In this document: one piece after another, positions 1 through 8,954 of the stretch
How positions within the stretch are numbered: the stretch's first letter is position 1
How the letters are laid out: every line of letters starts with the position of its first letter
Translations under genes and position numbers: made by a program
Notes under the pieces: model-generated
Database searches by the model: none
What the model saw: the letters and a program-made list of their open reading frames with translations, nothing else
What the model was told of the DNA's origin: nothing
Assembly (NCBI GenBank): GCA_021771035.1
Contig: JAETPU010000001.1
Span: forward strand, 124,001-188,000
Direction of reading: 5' to 3'
DNA: 64,000 nucleotides
Origin: Marvinbryantia formatexigens
Lineage (GTDB): Bacteria; Bacillota; Clostridia; Oscillospirales; Ruminococcaceae

Positions 1-1756
1 TGTAGTAGTTATCCGTACCCTCGACGTGCATCTCATGTTCTTCCCCGTCCGGCGCGTGGCTTTTTAAGGTACAGAAGGAACAGGGGGAATCCTTGCCGTG
101 CAGGGCCTGATAACATTTTTGCCCTGTGCAGTTCTGCCCTGTGGCGAACAGGTGTTTGGATTCGTTGGTATAGAGCAATTCGTAGGATTCCTTATCTATC
201 ACATAGACTCCATCCGCCATTTCATTGGCGATACTTTGGAAGAGCCTTGTTTCGGCGGACATCCCGGTAAATACGGCATAAAACTGTGTGGATTCCGAAA
301 GCGGGCCCATTCTCCTGCCGTTGAGATGGATCCAGATTAGCCCGCCGTCCTTATGGCGCAACCGGTAGGAAACGTCTAAAACGCTGCCGGTTTGCAAGGC
401 TGCTTTTACCGCAGCCATAACCCGTTCCCGATCCTGTTCATAGACTGCATTCAGGGCGTTTCCCTGGATTAAATCGCGGAATTCCTCGCGGGTATGGCCC
501 GAGAGCTCCATGACGCCGTCGGAATAGAAGGTCGGGATAAACCTCAGCCCCTCCACGCGATAGCTTGCGATACCGCCAGGGATGGAGTTCACCAAATGGT
601 TCATTTCCAGCTGCGCCTGTTTGAGATCGGTGATATTATGGAAGACGCAGTGCAGCAGAGGACAGCCGTCCTGCTCGCCAATCCATTTCATCTGAACCCG
701 AACCCAGACAATCTGCCCATTGCGGTGCAGCTTGCGGAATTCAAATTTTACGGTATTATGGGTGGCGATAACCTCGTTGGCCTTGGCTATCACGGTGGGA
801 GTATCCTCCCAATAGGTCATCTGTACGGCGTCGCCCTTGATAAGCTGCTGGTACTCGGCGACGGTATAACCGGTCAGCTGCGGGACCCCGTCCGAAAAAT
901 AAACGGTCTCAAAGATACCGGAGGCCTTATAGATGGCAACGCCGCCGGGAATGGCATTGACGATATCCCGCATCTCGCTGTTTGCCTGGGTCAATTCCTG
1001 TTCCAGGCGGATCTGCTGGCTTACATCGGTGTAGACGCCATAGAGCAGCTTGGAGCCGTCCCCCTGGGACTTTACGGAGCCCTCCAGATGAATCCAGCAG
1101 TAGGCCTGTTTTTGATCGTTCCAGACACGGTAGGTATGCTGAAACACCCCGTTGGTTTGAACCGCCTCAAAGATGCAGTCCTTCAGGCAGTTCAGATCCT
1201 CCTCATGGACACCCAGGAATTCTGTTCTGGATTCAATGTTGTGAATGTGCTCCTGAGAGTAGCCCATGATTTTATAGAAGGCCGGATTATGAAAGAGGGG
1301 CTTTATCTGGGTTCCCTCAAACTGGTAGACACACAGCCCGCAGGGAATACTGCTGAAGGTGGCCTGCAGTTCCGCACTCAAAGAACGGGTGTTCTCCTCC
1401 TCCTTCTTTTTTTCCGTAATATCGATAATATATTCGATATGGGCCGGCTGGGAATACCAATCGATAATTTTTCCGCTGAGCTGGTATACCCTGCCGTTTA
1501 CAGGATGGCAGAATTCCCTCACCTGCAGTTGGGAACGGTTCATACTTCCGGCATGGCAAAACGGGCATGGCGCATCAAAGCCGGCCACATGATAGCAGGT
1601 GTCTGTCTGATGGATTGACTGCTGTAAAAATAGTTATTTGGCCAGGCTGTTTGTATAGAGCAGTTCCTTGGTTTCCAGCGCGCTTACAAGCACCGCAACA
1701 GGCGCATTGTCCAAGATGGTGGCTATCTGGTCTGCAAAGAGAAGGTTATCCTGCAT
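1..1756 (-). pseudogene. multi-PAS signalling protein, interrupted by an in-frame TAA, 3' end beyond the window
   Basis: The ATG at 1756 overlaps the TAA stop of the Hpt gene (TAATG), so translation is probably coupled. After 40 codons the frame meets TAA at 1636-1634; beyond it the same frame stays open to the window edge. It encodes several PAS domains in series, visible as repeated NxxxFKxL-free PAS cores such as DITEKKKEEE, WIHLEGSVKSQGDGSK and WVRVQMKWIGEQDG. The interrupted domain is clearly homologous to the last one in the window: both carry ELLYTN followed by a CY...PCxFC cysteine motif, and the stop falls inside it (LAK-stop-LF against SKHLF). So the stop replaces a normal codon instead of marking a gene end. 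An ATG at 1543 could restart translation. Output domain is not visible; GGDEF or kinase would fit the neighbours. It could be a true pseudogene, a sequencing error or a readthrough gene. Confidence 0.7.
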
Positions 1757-2127
1757 TACGCTGATTCCCCCTCCCTGACGCTTGCATAGAGCGCCTCAAC
1801 CTTTTTGAATTCATCCACGATATTTTGGTACAATTCCGGGTAGTCGCAGCGCGCTTCCCCACAGCGAAGCGGTTCGACTATGGAGCAGATGGCCTGATAA
1901 TAGGGAGTTAATCCCATATTGGCGGCAACCCCCTTGAGGGTGTGGGCGGCTTCAAAGGCAGCGGTTAAATCGCCGTCCTGAATGGCTTTGCCCAGCTTCT
2001 CCAAATTCGCATCCTGAAACAGCATCCCCAGCAGCTTTTTGTAAAGCCCCTCATTACCCATAAAGCGCGGCATTGTAGCCTGGTAATCCACACCGTAATG
2101 TTCCAACAGTTCCCGCAGACTCGGCAT
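1756..2127 (-). CDS. Hpt (histidine phosphotransfer) domain protein
   Basis: A 123-residue single-domain Hpt protein. It should shuttle phosphate between the receiver domains of the hybrid kinase just upstream and other receivers. The phosphoacceptor histidine is in AHTLKGVAAN near residue 62, in the usual helix, followed by a four-helix bundle pattern. I take the ATG at 2127 (MPSLREL) because AAGGAGG sits upstream at normal spacing; it starts 5 bases after the kinase stop at 2132, and a longer reading from 2148 would begin inside the kinase gene. Its TAA overlaps the ATG of the next PAS gene. Part of a four-gene leftward operon. Confidence 0.9.
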   Translation of the reverse strand: MPSLRELLEHYGVDYQATMPRFMGNEGLYKKLLGMLFQDANLEKLGKAIQDGDLTAAFEAAHTLKGVAANMGLTPYYQAICSIVEPLRCGEARCDYPELYQNIVDEFKKVEALYASVREGESA

Positions 2128-2131
2128 CCTC

Positions 2132-5100
2132 TTACGCCTCCTTTTCAAAAATGAAATTATACAGCGTATGGTAAAGCTGCTCAGGCTCGATAGGTTTTGC
2201 CAGATGGGCGTTCATCCCGGCAGCTTTGCTCTTTTCGATATCGTCGTCAAAGGCATTGGCAGTCATGGCGATAATGGGGATGGTTTTGGCATCCGGATTG
2301 CTTAAATGGCGGATATTGACCGCTGCCGCCAGCCCATCCATCAGCGGCATCCGGATATCCATAAGAATGGCGTCATAATACCCTGGCTGGGATTTACTGA
2401 AGTATTCCATAGCCCGCAGGCCATTCTCGGCAGTGTCCACAGTAAAGCCCTTGTCCTCCAGAAGCATCACAGCCACCTCTGTGTTAATTTGGTTATCCTC
2501 CGCCAACAGAATGCGCTTTCCGGAAAAATCGTAGTAGGAGCTTTGACGGCACCGCTGCTCCTCTTTTTCTCCCAGTGCCCGGGAGAAGGCGGAAATCAGG
2601 GAGGACTTAAACATGGGCTTGCTCATTAAAAGATTGACTCCCGCCAGTTTGGCCTCATGCTCAATGGCAACCCAGTCATAGGCTGTCATAATGATGATGG
2701 TAACATCCGGGCCGACAACGCTGCGGATTCTGCGGGCGGTTTCAATCCCATCCATCTCCGGCATTTTCCAGTCGATCAGAATCAAATCATAATACCGGCC
2801 GCTCTGCCACAGGTTTTTCACCAGTTCCAGCGCCTTTCGGCCGCTGTCCACCCATTCCGCTTTGATTCCCATTTCACGCAGGGTGACAACCGTGCTTTCG
2901 CAGACTGCCACATCGTCGTCCACAACCAGTGTTTTCAGGTGAGAAAAGCTGTGGCCCGCCCGTTTTTGATTGTGGCGCAGCTTTTCCTCCTCTGTAATCC
3001 CAAGTTTTACATCTACGGTGAATTCCGACCCGATGCCCTTAATGGAACGAACGGTGATGCGTCCGTCCATCATATCCACAATATTTTTGGAGATTGCCAG
3101 GCCCAGGCCGGTGCCTCCAAAGCGGGCGGTAGTGCCGGTGGACTCCTGTGAAAAGGGCTCAAAAATATGGGGAAGAAAATCCTCCTCCATGCCCACGCCG
3201 GTATCGTTGACAATAAACCGGAGTACAGCGTCGTTTTTCGTTTTTCTGCGCTGGGACGCAGAAAAAGTCACCTTCCCGCTCTCGCCTGTAAATTTGATGG
3301 CGTTGCTGAGAATGTTAATCAGCACCTGCTGCAGTTTCATGGCGTCGCCGATGTAAAAATCATCCAGAGCGGGATCGAGGATACACTCATAGTCCACACC
3401 TTTTGCGGCGGCCTGGGCGTAACAGATAGAATTGATGCCATTGATAAAATCCTCGGTTGGGATTTTTTCGTTTTTCAGCAGCATTTTTCCGCTTTCAATC
3501 CGGCTCATATCCAGGATATCATTGATAAGCGAGAGCAGAAACCGGGAGGAGATCCCAATTTTGGACAGACAGTCCGCCACCTGCTCATCGTTTCCAATGG
3601 ACTTTGCCGCGATGGTGCTCATTCCGATGATGGCATTCATGGGGGTGCGGATTTCGTGGGACATCCGGGAAAGAAAATCGGATTTTGCAGCATTGGCCTG
3701 TTCGGCCGCCGCCAATGCCGCAGACAGTTCCTCCTTCTGCCGCTGTTCCTGGCGGACAACGTCCGTCACATCCGTACGCGCCATACAGACGCGCCCCAAT
3801 TCCTTGCTGATATAAAAGGCCTGCAGGCGTTTGACGCGCCTATTGCCCTGAAGATCCCGCATTTCAACCACAAAGGTGTAGATATCCTGTTTTTCCAGCT
3901 GCCGCCGCATATAGTCGAAGTCCAGCTTGGCAAGATATTCGCTTCTGGAGGGCTCGTCCATGAACTTATCGGCAATTTTGCGGATTTCATACTGGAAATT
4001 CCCATGCTGGGGAATGGTATCCCCGCGGCCTTCCGAAAGGGAAATCAGGCGATGGGTATCGTGGATCATATCAATTTCCGCAATGAGATCATAGTCCAAT
4101 TCGGCGATACGGTCCAGCAGCTGCTCCTGGAGCTTCTTTTCCGTAATATCAAAGCTATAGAAGAAGAGGATGATATCCCCTGTCTCCGGGTTTTGATAGG
4201 AACGCAGGCTGGTACTGACCCAAAAGGCCCCGCCGTTATTGCGCCTGCGCAGAAATTCAAAGTGATAGTCGGTTTTTCCGCTGGCAAAGTCCGCGAGGAC
4301 CTTTTCATAGCAAAGAGTGGTGAGGATCCGCTGCGTTTGAGCCGGATCCGCTGCGGAGACTGCCAGATTCTCGATGGCTTTCTCATAGGTATCCCCTACA
4401 TTGGCCACGGCAACGTCCGCAGTGGAGAGATAGCTTTCCACCCTGTTTTGCGTTACGTTAATGCGCCCCTGGATGCTGCCGCCGGCCGCAGAAGTCTCGG
4501 TGAAATAGGCAAGCTCCTTTTCATAGAGCTCCCTTACCCGCTCCTGCAGCAGCCTTTCCTCTGTAATATCCACAAAGACACAGTAGAAATACTCCTCCTG
4601 ATCCTCCTCTGTAAACAGCTGGGCCTTAATGGAAATCCATTTGACACTGCCGTCCTTACAAATCAGCCGGTTCTGGTTGTGAATGGTGCTGCCGTGCCTG
4701 AGCTGTTTGCGGAGAACCCCCTCCATGACGCGCAGATCCTCCGGATAAATCACCGAGGACATACAGTTGCCCATAGCGGCAAATTCCTCACGGGTATACC
4801 CCAAAAAGTCAAAAAGGCCGTCGTTTGCCTCGATAATGGAGAACCCGGCGTCAAACCGGCACCGGAACACAGCGCCGGGGATATTGTTGTACAGATGGAG
4901 GATCTCCTGCTGCGCCCTGCGCTGGCTGGAAATATCAATACAGACGGAGGATATGGCCGGTCGCCCGTCCTCGGCGGTCATTTTCCGGCCCATATCGTGC
5001 ACCCAGATATAGGAGCCGTCCTTCTTCTTCATCCGGTATTCCACAACATACTCGTCCCCATTGGAAAGCTGCGCCTCAACGGCGCTGTCCACCATGGCAC

Positions 5101-5707
5101 GATCCTCAGGGTGCATACAGTTGGAAATTTTACCCTGGATATCTGCTACAAACTCTTCCTCGCTTTGATACCCCAGGTAGCACAGCATTTGACGGTTGAC
5201 AAAATAGAACGGGAAGCCATCGTCCATATAGCCGCCCATCATACCGCCCGCCAGGGAATCGTTGAGAAGCTCCTGGCGCTGCCGCGCAATATTTTCCATC
5301 ACCAGGGTACGCGGATAGTGCTCGCCGCCCTGCTGGCTGCTTCCCGGTTCGGCAAAATGGAGGCTCTGTATGAGCCAGCGCCCCTGGACCGATACAAAAA
5401 CAAAGAACCCCCGCAGATGCCAGGCATACAGGGAATTTTTCAGAACCATTTCCGTAGAAAAGTTGACCACATCATCCGTGATGCGCTGTTCATGAATGCC
5501 GGTTAGCTGAAAAGCAAAGGGTTCCGGGATTTCCTCAACGTCCCTTTGGAGGTATTCGGCCATCTGGGCCTTACCCCGCGCAGTTTCGTCGGCGCCGGTT
5601 CCAACGAACGCCACGTCCTCATGGAGGAAATCGAGAGCGGCTGCCGCGTTTCTGCATTCAAACCAGCTTTTACAGAACGCCCGCAGGATATTTGCAATTG
5701 TTTGCAT
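2132..5707 (-). CDS. hybrid sensor histidine kinase: NTF2-like, PAS repeats, HisKA, HATPase, two receivers
   Basis: About 1191 residues, no membrane segment, so a cytosolic sensor. Residues about 1-130 look like an NTF2/SnoaL-type domain (HEDVAFVGTGADETARGK, then RGFFVFVSVQGRWLIQSLHF). PAS domains follow at about 150-265 and 270-390, with two further PAS-like stretches to about 655. HisKA has the phosphoacceptor in SHEIRTPMNAIIGM (His about 684). The ATPase domain shows the N-box (NILSNAIKFT), DTGVGM and GGTGLGLAI. Two receiver domains end the protein, each with a phosphoacceptor Asp (LILIDWKMPEMDG and AILMDIRMPLMDG). Phosphate would pass to the adjacent Hpt protein. An ATG at 5716 overlaps the upstream stop, but the AAAGG lies right against it; the ATG at 5707 has better spacing. 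Confidence 0.93.
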   Translation of the reverse strand: MQTIANILRAFCKSWFECRNAAAALDFLHEDVAFVGTGADETARGKAQMAEYLQRDVEEIPEPFAFQLTGIHEQRITDDVVNFSTEMVLKNSLYAWHLRGFFVFVSVQGRWLIQSLHFAEPGSSQQGGEHYPRTLVMENIARQRQELLNDSLAGGMMGGYMDDGFPFYFVNRQMLCYLGYQSEEEFVADIQGKISNCMHPEDRAMVDSAVEAQLSNGDEYVVEYRMKKKDGSYIWVHDMGRKMTAEDGRPAISSVCIDISSQRRAQQEILHLYNNIPGAVFRCRFDAGFSIIEANDGLFDFLGYTREEFAAMGNCMSSVIYPEDLRVMEGVLRKQLRHGSTIHNQNRLICKDGSVKWISIKAQLFTEEDQEEYFYCVFVDITEERLLQERVRELYEKELAYFTETSAAGGSIQGRINVTQNRVESYLSTADVAVANVGDTYEKAIENLAVSAADPAQTQRILTTLCYEKVLADFASGKTDYHFEFLRRRNNGGAFWVSTSLRSYQNPETGDIILFFYSFDITEKKLQEQLLDRIAELDYDLIAEIDMIHDTHRLISLSEGRGDTIPQHGNFQYEIRKIADKFMDEPSRSEYLAKLDFDYMRRQLEKQDIYTFVVEMRDLQGNRRVKRLQAFYISKELGRVCMARTDVTDVVRQEQRQKEELSAALAAAEQANAAKSDFLSRMSHEIRTPMNAIIGMSTIAAKSIGNDEQVADCLSKIGISSRFLLSLINDILDMSRIESGKMLLKNEKIPTEDFINGINSICYAQAAAKGVDYECILDPALDDFYIGDAMKLQQVLINILSNAIKFTGESGKVTFSASQRRKTKNDAVLRFIVNDTGVGMEEDFLPHIFEPFSQESTGTTARFGGTGLGLAISKNIVDMMDGRITVRSIKGIGSEFTVDVKLGITEEEKLRHNQKRAGHSFSHLKTLVVDDDVAVCESTVVTLREMGIKAEWVDSGRKALELVKNLWQSGRYYDLILIDWKMPEMDGIETARRIRSVVGPDVTIIIMTAYDWVAIEHEAKLAGVNLLMSKPMFKSSLISAFSRALGEKEEQRCRQSSYYDFSGKRILLAEDNQINTEVAVMLLEDKGFTVDTAENGLRAMEYFSKSQPGYYDAILMDIRMPLMDGLAAAVNIRHLSNPDAKTIPIIAMTANAFDDDIEKSKAAGMNAHLAKPIEPEQLYHTLYNFIFEKEA

Positions 5708-5712
5708 ACGCC

Positions 5713-8298
5713 TCATCCTTTCAGCAGCCAGCAGCCGCCCTTTTTCTTTTCCTTGGCGTATTTCAGCGCCCGCTGGGCACGGCGATATACACCTTCAACC
5801 GCCTCCTGGGAATCCCAGAGAACCGCACCCGCAGAGATAATGGCCGGGATTTTCTGCAAGGCGTTTTCCTGCCGGATTCCCCGGCAGATTTCCTCTCCCT
5901 TCTGCTGGGCGCTTTCGGCGGTTCTCATATGCTTCATCACTACTATAAATTCATCCGTGCCAACACGGGACAGAATATCCGATTCCCGGGTGTGGGCGCG
6001 AAGATGCATCCCAAACTGGATGAGCAGCCGATCGCCTTCCAGCCGGCCATAGGCCTGATTAATACTCTTTAAATTTTCCAAATCAAACAAATACACGGCC
6101 AGCGGCGCGTCCCCGGCACACAGGGCGCCGGCTGCGGCATCCAATCCCCGGCGGTTGAGAAGCCCCGTTAAGTGATCCCGGCAGCTATCGTCCCGCAGCA
6201 TTCTCTGCTGTTCCCGGGAGGCGGTTATTTCTATGGCGCGCTGGACACGCTTTGCAAGGCTTTTTTGATAATGGGGCTTACAGATAAAATCATCGGCGTC
6301 CAGTTCCAGCGCCATCGCTTCCAGGCGTTCATCCGGCGGCGCGGTGGTGATAACTGGGATGCCCCAAACCGCTTTTTCTCGCCGAAGCACTTCCAATACG
6401 GCGAAGCCGGACGGCCGCGACAGAGTTAAGCTCAAAATGACGGCGGCAATCCTGTGCTCGCAGCTTTCTAGAACAGCCAGCGCCGCCTTACCATCCGAGG
6501 CCTCAAGAATTTGGTACCGCCCTGCAAATGTCCGCCGCACCAATTCCCGGTAGCCTGCATCTTCATCGGCCACCAGCAGATACTTGGCCGGCTGTGCGGA
6601 CGAACGCGCGTTTTTTGGGGCCTCCAGGCTGACAAGAGGCGTACAGCTGCTGAACAGCTGTTCAAATTCCTTCTGAGGCAGGGGCTTGGAAAAGTAATAG
6701 CCCTGCACAAAGTCACAGCCGATTTCCCGCAGGCGCTCCAGCTGCTCCAGAGTCTCCACGCCCTCTGCAACCACACCCAGGTTCATCCACCGGGCCAGGC
6801 CCATAATAAACCGGAGAATTCCCTGATTGACAGGCTTGGCTGTTTCGCTTTGAATAAACTTCATATCCAGCTTCAGGATATCCAGAGACATCCGGTTGAG
6901 CATATTTAACGAGGAATACCCGCTGCCGAAATCGTCCATTTCAATGACAAAGCCCAAATCCCGCAGACGGCTGACCGTATCCACAATTTGGTCCGGATTC
7001 TCCGTATAGGCGCCCTCAGTAATTTCCAGATGCAGGCGCGAGGGCGGAAGGCGGTATTTTTGGACGATTTGAATGAGAATCTCCGATAAATCCGCATTAT
7101 AAATATCCGCGCGGGATACATTGACCGAGACAGAAATGGGCTCGCAGCCCTTATTGTCCCAATCCCGCAGAATCGCGCAGGCCCTGTCCCAGACAAACTG
7201 ATCCAGCTTTGTGATAAAGCCGTTTTTCTCAAACAGGGGGATAAACTCCCCCGGGGACTGGATGCCCCATTCCGGGTGCTTCCAGCGCACCAGCGCTTCC
7301 GCACCTACCAAACGGTTATCCTTAATCCGGTATTTGGGCTGCAGATATATTTCAAACTGGTTTTGGCTGAGCGCGGTTTCCATTTCGTCGGTGATTGCCT
7401 GCTCCCGCAGCAGTTTATTGCGCAGCGTGTCGTCATAATAAGCGAAGTGTTTGCCATACTGCCCCTTGATGCTGCGGGCGGCCAGAAGCGCCCTATCGCA
7501 CATCTGCTCAATGGAGATACGGCGATCCGCCACGGAATAAATTCCCCACTTTACCACAACATTCTGGACATTGGATCTGGTGTGGAGCTGATCGGCCGCG
7601 TGCAAAAACAGCTCATTGGTGTAGGGTAAGTCCCGTTTTATCAGACAGACAAATTGATCCGCGCTGATGCGTCCGCAGATGCCCCGCTCCCCGGCAAGCC
7701 CGCGGTACAGCTCCGCCATAGCGCACAAAAGACGGTCCCCGGCCGGAATGCCAAAGACGTCGTTGATGAGCTTAAAATTTTCAATGTCTGAGCAAAGGAT
7801 ATCATAGTCCGTATGGGGGTTTTGATCCAGCATATCCCGTGCACAGCGGTAAAAGAACTCTTTACTGCACAGCCCTGTCAGCCGGTCATACTGAAACTGG
7901 TTGAGCATCGCGGCGGATTCTCTCAGGCTGATAATACTGGCCACACGGTGCAGGATAATCTGGGGTTTATAGGGCTTGGCCACGAAGTCGGTGGCCCCAT
8001 GGGAGAGTGCGGCTACTTCGTCCGATTCGCCCCCGCTCTGGGTGGTGACAATAACCGGAATTGAAGAATAATCCGGGTTTGCCTTGACAGCACTGAGAAA
8101 GGTATAGCCATCCATCACTGGCATCACAATATCCAGCAAAATCAGTGATATTTTATCCTTGTTCCCCTCCAGGATATCGAGCGCTATCTTCCCGTTTTCC
8201 GCCTGCAGCACATAGTATTTTTCGTTTAATATGCTGCAGAGCATCAACCGGTTCAGTTCATTGTCTTCTACTACCAGGATAGTTTTCCGGCCTGTCAT
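5713..8298 (-). CDS. response regulator REC-GGDEF(degenerate)-EAL-REC(degenerate)-GGDEF
   Basis: About 861 residues. Numbering from the ATG at 8304: receiver 1-125 with phosphoacceptor D58 (LLDIVMP) and K110; GGDEF-like domain about 135-295 whose signature reads SADQF, so probably not a cyclase; EAL domain about 305-555 with EALVR, SVNVS, LEITE, MDDFGSGYSS, LKLD and AEGVET all present, so c-di-GMP hydrolysis is plausible; second receiver about 573-692 lacking the phosphoacceptor Asp (VILSLTLSRPSGF); C-terminal GGDEF domain about 705-860 with GTDEF. First gene of the signalling operon. ATG 8298 is preferred to 8304 because GAGGG lies directly against the first ATG but 6 bases from the second. 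Net activity, synthesis or degradation, cannot be told from sequence. Confidence 0.92.
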   Translation of the reverse strand: MTGRKTILVVEDNELNRLMLCSILNEKYYVLQAENGKIALDILEGNKDKISLILLDIVMPVMDGYTFLSAVKANPDYSSIPVIVTTQSGGESDEVAALSHGATDFVAKPYKPQIILHRVASIISLRESAAMLNQFQYDRLTGLCSKEFFYRCARDMLDQNPHTDYDILCSDIENFKLINDVFGIPAGDRLLCAMAELYRGLAGERGICGRISADQFVCLIKRDLPYTNELFLHAADQLHTRSNVQNVVVKWGIYSVADRRISIEQMCDRALLAARSIKGQYGKHFAYYDDTLRNKLLREQAITDEMETALSQNQFEIYLQPKYRIKDNRLVGAEALVRWKHPEWGIQSPGEFIPLFEKNGFITKLDQFVWDRACAILRDWDNKGCEPISVSVNVSRADIYNADLSEILIQIVQKYRLPPSRLHLEITEGAYTENPDQIVDTVSRLRDLGFVIEMDDFGSGYSSLNMLNRMSLDILKLDMKFIQSETAKPVNQGILRFIMGLARWMNLGVVAEGVETLEQLERLREIGCDFVQGYYFSKPLPQKEFEQLFSSCTPLVSLEAPKNARSSAQPAKYLLVADEDAGYRELVRRTFAGRYQILEASDGKAALAVLESCEHRIAAVILSLTLSRPSGFAVLEVLRREKAVWGIPVITTAPPDERLEAMALELDADDFICKPHYQKSLAKRVQRAIEITASREQQRMLRDDSCRDHLTGLLNRRGLDAAAGALCAGDAPLAVYLFDLENLKSINQAYGRLEGDRLLIQFGMHLRAHTRESDILSRVGTDEFIVVMKHMRTAESAQQKGEEICRGIRQENALQKIPAIISAGAVLWDSQEAVEGVYRRAQRALKYAKEKKKGGCWLLKG

Positions 8299-8304
8299 TG
8301 TCAT

Positions 8305-8719
8305 CCCTCAATCCCGTACACTCTTGATCCACAAACAACTATAGAAACCCCGTTATATTGCGGGCCGCTATCCTGAGAATCCAAAACACCTATGCCGCCG
8401 GTTTTGGATACAGCCTGTGTTCATATCAATACAGTGTAAATTATATCTTAAAAAGAGGGAAAGTGCAACTTTTCGCCGGGATGCCGGTTTCTCCTCTGCC
8501 CGCCGCAGCAGAAGCCAAAACTTCTGTTCCAGTGGCCTTCCCTGCTTTTTATAAGAAAGGAAAGCAATCGTATCCGAACGAAAATGGAAAAGCACCCCGG
8601 CGCCCAGCTGCGCCGGAGTGCTTTTCCTTGATGGGAAATGGGCTAACAAGAAATTGGACTGAAATCAGCCGCAAAGGAAAACGCCGGATGAGGGGTTTAT
8701 ATTCCCCAAACGGCCATGG
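8305..8719. other. gene-less spacer between feo and signalling operons
   Basis: I see no gene here. It should hold the leftward promoter of the signalling operon near 8310-8460 (AT-rich) and the feo terminator at 8586-8627. A 176-codon open frame on the plus strand (8358-8888) runs across the terminator and into the antisense of the small feo gene and is taken as chance. Confidence 0.6.
8586..8627 (-). terminator. terminator of the feo operon, possibly bidirectional
   Basis: Long inverted repeat: arm GGAAAAGCAC-CCCGGCGC, loop about CCAGCT, arm GCGCCGG-AGTGCTTTTCC. On the minus strand it ends in TGCTTTTCC, about 90 bases after the last feo gene. Confidence 0.75.
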
Positions 8720-8896
8720 CTATTTTGTACTGCCATGGCAGCTGGAAGCCGACGGACAATTTTCACACCCGCAGCCGCAGGAGGAACGCCCTTTCCTTTT
8801 ATCCCGCACCAGCTTTGCGGCAATTAAAACGACGACTGCCAGAACCGCAAGAGAGAGAAAAATGGTACCGAGGTTGGCTGCAAGATAGTGTAGCAT
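8720..8896 (-). CDS. FeoB-associated Cys-rich membrane protein
   Basis: A 58-residue gene found by reading the minus strand downstream of feoB. It starts MLHYLAANLGTIFLSLAVLA, giving one membrane helix at about 5-27, then a basic stretch (KLVRDKRKGRSS) and a cysteine cluster CGCGCENCPSASSC. This is the usual layout of the small protein that follows FeoB in clostridia (Pfam FeoB_associated), thought to help ferrous iron transfer or to partner FeoB. It lies 58 bases after feoB. AAAGGATG is upstream of the ATG. Terminator follows about 90 bases later. Confidence 0.88.
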   Translation of the reverse strand: MLHYLAANLGTIFLSLAVLAVVVLIAAKLVRDKRKGRSSCGCGCENCPSASSCHGSTK

Positions 8897-8954
8897 AGTG
8901 AAACATCCTTTCTATCTGAGTATGGCATATCCCGTGCTGTTGGGAACGCATCCT

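Noticed and set aside
494..1618. 374-codon plus-strand open frame at the left edge
   Set aside because: Antisense of the PAS gene; the minus-strand frame has PAS motifs throughout.
3167..5506. 779-codon plus-strand open frame
   Set aside because: It is antisense to the hybrid kinase, whose motifs are unmistakable; long antisense frames are common in GC-rich genes.
8358..8888. 176-codon plus-strand frame between signalling and feo operons
   Set aside because: It reads through a strong terminator hairpin and is antisense to the small FeoB-associated gene.
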